Of a stretch of 64,000 nt of DNA, positions 59,432 to 64,000 are shown piece by piece. Under the pieces are notes generated by a model that was not told the origin of the DNA, did no database searches, and saw only the letters and a program-made list of their open reading frames with translations. The stretch comes from Streptomyces sp. cf386 (GTDB taxonomy: Bacteria > Actinomycetota > Actinomycetes > Streptomycetales > Streptomycetaceae). Numbering within the stretch: the stretch's first letter is position 1; each line of letters begins with the position of its first letter. The stretch spans positions 186,001 through 250,000 of the forward strand of contig NZ_FNHV01000006.1 of NCBI RefSeq assembly GCF_900103585.1, in the 5' to 3' direction. Position numbers and translations under genes: made by a program.

Positions 59432-61873
59432 GTGACCATCGCGCCAGCAGACCCGGCCTCAGCCGTCCCGACCGTCGCCATCGACGAGGACGCCCCGGGA
59501 ACCGCCCACCCGTCTCCCACCGCCACTCTCAACGCAGACCCTGCGGGCCACGGAGTCGATCTGCTGCGGACCCTCACCGAGCTGACCGCCGACCTCCCCG
59601 ACGCCGACGCCGGACGGGTCGCCGCCGCCGCGCTGCGTGGCCGGTCCGCCCGCGCCGACGAGGCGGAGCTGCGCGAGCTGGCCACCGAGGCGGCGGCCGG
59701 GCTCATCTCCGAGGACCCCGCCTACTCACGGCTGGCCGCCCGGCTGTTGACCATCTCCATCGCCGCCGAGGCCGCCTCGCAGGGCGTCACGTCCTTCACG
59801 GAGTCGGTCGCGGTCGGACACCGCGAGGGCCTCGTCGCCGACCGCACCGCCGAGTTCGCGCGGATCCACGCGGCCCGCCTGGACGCCCTGGTCGACACCG
59901 GCGCCGACGACCGCTTCGGCTACTTCGGTCTGCGCACCCTGCACAGCCGATACCTGCTCCGGCACCCCATCACCCGCAAGGTCATCGAGACGCCCCAGCA
60001 CTTCATGCTGCGCGTCGCCGCCGGTCTCGCGGAGGACGACACCGCTCGGTCGGTGGACGAAGTCGCCGCGCTCTACGGGCTCATGAGCCGCCTCGACTAC
60101 CTCCCCTCCTCCCCCACCCTCTTCAACTCCGGCACCCGGCACCCCCAGATGTCGTCCTGCTACCTCCTCGACTCCCCGCTCGACGAGCTGGACTCCATCT
60201 ACGACCGCTACCACCAGGTCGCCCGTCTCTCGAAGCACGCCGGCGGCATCGGTCTCTCGTACTCCCGTATCCGCTCCCGGGGTTCGCTGATCCGCGGCAC
60301 CAACGGCCACTCCAACGGCATCGTCCCGTTCCTGAAGACCCTCGACGCCTCGGTCGCCGCGGTGAACCAGGGCGGCCGGCGCAAGGGTGCCGCCGCGGTC
60401 TACCTGGAGACCTGGCACTCCGACATCGAGGAGTTCCTGGAGCTGCGCGACAACACCGGTGAGGACGCCCGCCGTACGCACAACCTGAACCTCGCGCACT
60501 GGATCCCGGACGAGTTCATGCGCCGGGTCAACGCCGACGAGCCGTGGAGCCTCTTCTCCCCGTCGGACGTGCCCGAGCTGGTCGACCTGTGGGGCGACGA
60601 GTTCGAAGCGGCGTACCGCAAGGCGGAGGCGGCCGGGCTCGCGAAGAAGACCATCCCGGCCCGTGACCTGTACGGCCGCATGATGCGCACCCTCGCGCAG
60701 ACCGGCAACGGCTGGATGACCTTCAAGGACGCCGCCAACCGCACCGCCAACCAGACGGCCCTGCCGGGCCATGTCGTCCACTCCTCCAACCTCTGCACGG
60801 AGATCCTGGAGGTCACGGACGACGGGGAGACGGCGGTCTGCAACCTGGGGTCGGTGAACCTGGGTGCCTTTGTCGACACGATGACCGGCGACATCGACTG
60901 GGAGCGGCTCGACGCCACCGTGCGCACCGCCGTCACCTTCCTCGACCGCGTCGTCGACATCAACTTCTACCCGACCGAGCAGGCGGGCCGCTCGAACGCC
61001 AAGTGGCGTCCCGTCGGCCTCGGTGCGATGGGCCTGCAGGACGTCTTCTTCAAGCTGCGGCTGCCCTTCGACTCGCCGGAGGCCAAGGCGCTCTCCACGC
61101 GTATCGCCGAGCGCATCATGCTCGCCGCGTACGAGACCTCCACCGACCTCGCCGAGCGCAACGGCCCGCTGCCGGCCTGGGAGAAGACCCGTACCGCCAA
61201 GGGTGTGCTGCACCCCGACCACTACGGCGTCGAGCTGACCTGGCCGGAGCGCTGGGCCGCCCTGCGGAGCCGTATCGCCACGACCGGCCTGCGCAACTCC
61301 CTGCTGCTGGCCATCGCGCCCACCGCCACCATCGCGTCGATCGCCGGTGTCTACGAGTGCATCGAGCCGCAGGTCTCCAACCTGTTCAAGCGCGAGACGC
61401 TCTCCGGCGAGTTCCTCCAGGTCAACTCCTACCTGGTCAACGACCTGAAGGAGCTGGGTGTCTGGGACGCCCGCACCCGTGAGGCGCTGCGCGAGTCCAA
61501 CGGCTCGGTGCAGGACTTCGCCTGGATCCCGGCGGACGTACGGGCGCTGTACCGCACGGCGTGGGAGATCCCGCAGCGCGGCCTGATCGACATGGCGGCG
61601 GCCCGGACCCCGTACCTCGACCAGGCACAGTCCCTGAACCTCTTCCTGGAGACGCCGACCATCGGCAAGCTCTCCTCGATGTACGCGTACGCCTGGAAGT
61701 CGGGCCTGAAGACGACGTACTACCTGCGCTCGCGCCCGGCGACCCGCATCGCCCGCGCCGCCCAGGGCCAGGCCGCCCAGCCCGAGAAGACCATCCCCGT
61801 CCAGCAGGTCGCCGAGCCCGACGCCGTCGCCTGCTCCCTGGAAAACCCCGAGTCCTGCGAGGCCTGCCAGTAA
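59432..61873 (+). CDS. nrdA: Class Ia ribonucleoside-diphosphate reductase large subunit
   Basis: 813 residues. Reduces NDPs to dNDPs with NrdB. Catalytic features: SSCYLLDSPLDEL (first active-site Cys), SSNLCTEIL (~452, thiyl Cys and Glu), NLGSVNLG (second redox Cys precedes), and the C-terminal swinging pair ESCEACQ. The ~100-residue N-terminus is Ala-rich and does not show the VxKRDG start of a canonical ATP cone. GTG 59432 follows GAGGGAG. Its stop overlaps nrdB (TAATG). Controlled by the upstream riboswitch. Confidence 0.96.
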   Translation: MTIAPADPASAVPTVAIDEDAPGTAHPSPTATLNADPAGHGVDLLRTLTELTADLPDADAGRVAAAALRGRSARADEAELRELATEAAAGLISEDPAYSRLAARLLTISIAAEAASQGVTSFTESVAVGHREGLVADRTAEFARIHAARLDALVDTGADDRFGYFGLRTLHSRYLLRHPITRKVIETPQHFMLRVAAGLAEDDTARSVDEVAALYGLMSRLDYLPSSPTLFNSGTRHPQMSSCYLLDSPLDELDSIYDRYHQVARLSKHAGGIGLSYSRIRSRGSLIRGTNGHSNGIVPFLKTLDASVAAVNQGGRRKGAAAVYLETWHSDIEEFLELRDNTGEDARRTHNLNLAHWIPDEFMRRVNADEPWSLFSPSDVPELVDLWGDEFEAAYRKAEAAGLAKKTIPARDLYGRMMRTLAQTGNGWMTFKDAANRTANQTALPGHVVHSSNLCTEILEVTDDGETAVCNLGSVNLGAFVDTMTGDIDWERLDATVRTAVTFLDRVVDINFYPTEQAGRSNAKWRPVGLGAMGLQDVFFKLRLPFDSPEAKALSTRIAERIMLAAYETSTDLAERNGPLPAWEKTRTAKGVLHPDHYGVELTWPERWAALRSRIATTGLRNSLLLAIAPTATIASIAGVYECIEPQVSNLFKRETLSGEFLQVNSYLVNDLKELGVWDARTREALRESNGSVQDFAWIPADVRALYRTAWEIPQRGLIDMAAARTPYLDQAQSLNLFLETPTIGKLSSMYAYAWKSGLKTTYYLRSRPATRIARAAQGQAAQPEKTIPVQQVAEPDAVACSLENPESCEACQ

Positions 61874-62886
61874 TGAGTACCCGTAACGCCAACCTGCTCG
61901 ACCCGGGCTTCGAACTGACCCTGCGCCCCATGCGCTACCCGGACTTCTACGAGCGCTACCGGGACGCCATCAAGAACACCTGGACCGTCGAGGAGGTCGA
62001 CCTCCACTCGGACGTCGCCGACCTGGCGAAGCTGTCCGAGGGCGAGCAGCACATGATCGGCCGGCTGGTCGCGTTCTTCGCGACGGGCGACTCGATCGTG
62101 GCGAACAACCTGGTGCTGACGCTGTACAAGCACATCAACTCCCCGGAGGCGCGCCTGTACCTGTCGCGCCAGCTCTTCGAGGAGGCCGTGCACGTCCAGT
62201 TCTACTTGACGCTGCTCGACACCTATCTGCCCGACCCGGAGGACAGGGCGGCGGCCTTCGACGCCGTCGAGAACATCCCCTCCATCCGCGAGAAGGCCGA
62301 GTTCTGCTTCAAGTGGATCAACGAGGTCGAGAAGCTGGAGCGCCTGGAGACCAAGGCCGACCGGCGTCGCTTCCTGCTCAACCTGATCTGCTTCGCGGCG
62401 TGCATCGAGGGCCTGTTCTTCTACGGCGCCTTCGCGTACGTCTACTGGTTCCGCAGCCGGGGCCTGCTGCACGGCCTGGCCACCGGCACCAACTGGGTGT
62501 TCCGCGACGAGACGATGCACATGAGCTTCGCCTTCGACGTCGTCGACACCGTCCGCAAGGAGGAGCCGGAGCTCTTCGACGACGAACTCCAGCAGCAGGT
62601 CACCGACATGCTGAGGGAGGCCGTCGAGGCCGAGCTCCAGTTCGGGCGCGACCTGTGCGGTGACGGCCTCCCGGGGATGAACACCGAGTCGATGCGGCAG
62701 TACCTGGAGTGTGTCGCCGATCAGCGTCTGACGCGGCTCGGCTTCGCTCCGGTGTACGGCTCCGAGAACCCCTTCTCCTTCATGGAGCTCCAGGGCGTTC
62801 AGGAGCTGACCAACTTCTTCGAGCGGCGTCCGTCGGCGTACCAGGTGGCGGTGGAGGGCACCGTCGACCTGGACGAGGACTTCTGA
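61873..62886 (+). CDS. nrdB: Class Ia ribonucleoside-diphosphate reductase small subunit
   Basis: 337 residues, diiron-tyrosyl radical subunit. Ligands and radical site visible: Asp73 in FATGDSIV, Glu104 and His107 with Tyr111 in EEAVHVQFY (same spacing as E115/H118/Y122 of the E. coli protein), ACIEGLFFYGAF and FRDETMHMSFAF for the second metal side. C-terminal VEGTVDLDEDF is the tail that docks on NrdA. ATG 61873 shares an A with the nrdA stop. Confidence 0.97.
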   Translation: MSTRNANLLDPGFELTLRPMRYPDFYERYRDAIKNTWTVEEVDLHSDVADLAKLSEGEQHMIGRLVAFFATGDSIVANNLVLTLYKHINSPEARLYLSRQLFEEAVHVQFYLTLLDTYLPDPEDRAAAFDAVENIPSIREKAEFCFKWINEVEKLERLETKADRRRFLLNLICFAACIEGLFFYGAFAYVYWFRSRGLLHGLATGTNWVFRDETMHMSFAFDVVDTVRKEEPELFDDELQQQVTDMLREAVEAELQFGRDLCGDGLPGMNTESMRQYLECVADQRLTRLGFAPVYGSENPFSFMELQGVQELTNFFERRPSAYQVAVEGTVDLDEDF

Positions 62887-63038
62887 GCCTCGGTCCTGTC
62901 ACGTTCCTGGGCCTCCCTGATCTGACGGTCGATGCGCCGGTCGCGCGCCGCGCCGATCAGCGACGGGAGGGCCAGGACGACGAACATTCCGACGACGACG
63001 ATCATGGCGAGCAGTGTCTGTGTCTGGTCTGTAGTCAT
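62799..63038 (-). CDS. Small single-pass membrane protein antisense to the nrdB end
   Basis: 79 residues: one N-terminal helix (LLAMIVVVGMFVVLALPSLIG) followed by a charged segment (AARDRRIDRQIREAQERDRTEAQ) and a Ser/Thr tail. The last 88 bp overlap nrdB antisense. It would sit between nrdB and nrdS on the opposite strand. The clear helix and charge pattern argue for a real gene, but the C-terminal part may be a by-product of the nrdB frame. Function unknown. Confidence 0.5.
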   Translation of the reverse strand: MTTDQTQTLLAMIVVVGMFVVLALPSLIGAARDRRIDRQIREAQERDRTEAQKSSSRSTVPSTATWYADGRRSKKLVSS

Positions 63039-63130
63039 GACACCACTGTCGCGCCGGACACTCCTTACGAACAGTGGCAGGACTGCCGCACACCCTCGAT
63101 TTACTGCCACATCCGAGGCACACTGGCAGC

Positions 63131-64000
63131 ATGCTCAAAAACGTCGCCGCCGTCCTCCTCGACGGTGTGCACCCCTTTGAACTGGGCGTCGTCTGCGAGG
63201 TCTTCGGCATCGACCGCAGCGACGAGGACCTGCCCACGTACGACTTCGCCGTCGTCTCGGCGGAAGGGCCGACGCTGGGCACACATGTCGGCGGGCTCTC
63301 CGTCTCCACGCCCCACGGCCTGGAGCGGCTGGAGGAGGCCGACCTGATCGCCGTGCCGGCGGGCAGCGACTACGTCACCCGGGACTACCCGCCCGAGCTG
63401 CTGAACGCCCTGGTCAGGGCCGTCGAGCGGGGTGCGCGGGTGCTCAGCGTGTGCTCGGGCGTCTTCGTGCTGGGCGCGGCGGGACTGCTCGACGGGCGGC
63501 GGTGCAGTGTGCACTGGCGGCAGGCGGAGGAACTGGCGCGACGCAATCCGGGGGCGATCATCGAGCCCGACGTGCTCTACGTCGACGAGGGCCCGGTCAT
63601 CACGTCCGCCGGCACCGCGGCCGGAATCGACGCCTGTCTGCACATCGTGCGGCAGGAGCAGGGGCCCGAAGTCGCCAACAAGATCGCCCGGCGCATGGTG
63701 GTGCCGCCGCACCGGGACGGCGGGCAGGCCCAGTACATCGAGCGCCCGCTGCCCCGCTCCCAGTGCGACACGGTCGGCGAGGTGCTGGCCTGGATGGAAC
63801 GGCACCTGGACGAGGACGTCACCGTGGAGCAGCTCGCCGAGCGCGCGCTCATGTCCCCGCGCACCTTCGCCCGCCGCTTCCAGCAGGAGACCGGCACGAC
63901 TCCCTACCGCTGGATCCTGCGCCAACGGGTGCTGCTGGCGCAGGAGTTGCTGGAGGCGACGGACGAGACGGTGGACTCGATCGCCGGTCGAACGGGGTTC
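63131..64000 (+). CDS. nrdS: GlxA/AraC-family regulator NrdS (3' end beyond window)
   Basis: 290 residues are visible and the frame is open to the window edge. N-terminal DJ-1/PfpI-like domain (VAAVLLDGVHPFELGVVCEVFG..) with the nucleophile-elbow VLSVCSGVFVLGAAGLLDG and the WRQAEELARRNP helix. C-terminal AraC HTH: VTVEQLAERALMSPRTFARRFQQETGTTPYRWILRQR, second HTH starting TVDSIAGRTGF at the edge. In S. coelicolor the third gene of nrdABS is an AraC-like regulator of this kind; here it follows nrdB by 244 bp, so an own promoter is possible. Confidence 0.9.
   Translation, partial: MLKNVAAVLLDGVHPFELGVVCEVFGIDRSDEDLPTYDFAVVSAEGPTLGTHVGGLSVSTPHGLERLEEADLIAVPAGSDYVTRDYPPELLNALVRAVERGARVLSVCSGVFVLGAAGLLDGRRCSVHWRQAEELARRNPGAIIEPDVLYVDEGPVITSAGTAAGIDACLHIVRQEQGPEVANKIARRMVVPPHRDGGQAQYIERPLPRSQCDTVGEVLAWMERHLDEDVTVEQLAERALMSPRTFARRFQQETGTTPYRWILRQRVLLAQELLEATDETVDSIAGRTGF

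Overview
The window is chromosomal DNA of a Streptomyces species. The evidence is the very high GC content with G/C at third codon positions, frequent GTG/TTG starts, and several blocks typical of Streptomyces: dasR-dasABC-dasD-nagB, sodN/sodX, prsH-sigH, wblE, and a B12-riboswitch-controlled nrdABS operon. From memory the gene order follows the S. coelicolor region running from 2-oxoglutarate dehydrogenase down to class Ia ribonucleotide reductase. There are no tRNA or rRNA genes, prophage, insertion sequences or CRISPR arrays.

Layout. 1-11.8 kb: the 3' part of the 2-oxoglutarate dehydrogenase gene with a strong terminator, a small Trypco1-type protein, hypotheticals, a DUF4097/PadR operon, a self-regulated HTH/Clp-N pair, a quinone oxidoreductase and malic enzyme. 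12.4-15.2 kb: a polar amino-acid ABC importer. 15.3-17.7 kb: methyltransferase, CGNR regulator, and the nickel superoxide dismutase pair sodX/sodN. 18-31.3 kb: glycosyltransferase, phosphate permease, an ECF42 sigma factor with its DGPF partner and recognisable target promoter, RibD-type reductase/TetR, and a family 2B encapsulin shell gene followed by a polyprenyl diphosphate synthase. 31.3-40.4 kb: antiporter, prsH-sigH stress sigma system, lipid kinase, wblE, a PdtaS-like histidine kinase and a TetR. 40.5-50.2 kb: SDR, SIS sugar isomerase, nagB, a membrane/XRE pair, and the chitobiose/GlcNAc uptake cluster with its regulator DasR and several dre operators. 50.4-54.8 kb: two carbon-acid transport operons (cstA-ybdD, DUF3311-mctP). 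54.8-64 kb: a large membrane-anchored NACHT-like NTPase, an acetyltransferase, the cobalamin riboswitch and nrdA-nrdB-nrdS (nrdS runs off the end).

How the parts work together. The das block imports chitin-derived (GlcNAc)n, hydrolyses it (DasD) and deaminates GlcN-6-P (NagB), with DasR binding dre sites in front of nagB, dasA and dasR. A further good dre match lies upstream of the PdtaS-like kinase. Riboswitch control lets the cell silence the oxygen-dependent reductase NrdAB when coenzyme B12 is available. The encapsulin/prenyl synthase pair suggests a protein nanocompartment for isoprenoid chemistry, and is the most unusual gene pair here together with the NACHT-like protein. Several small regulatory architectures can be read directly: paired GTCAAC-N4-GTTGAC operators on a leaderless promoter, an ECF42 promoter, paired TAGCGnnCGCTA operators, a CRP-like site before wblE and three 14-bp-phased TTGTAGT repeats.
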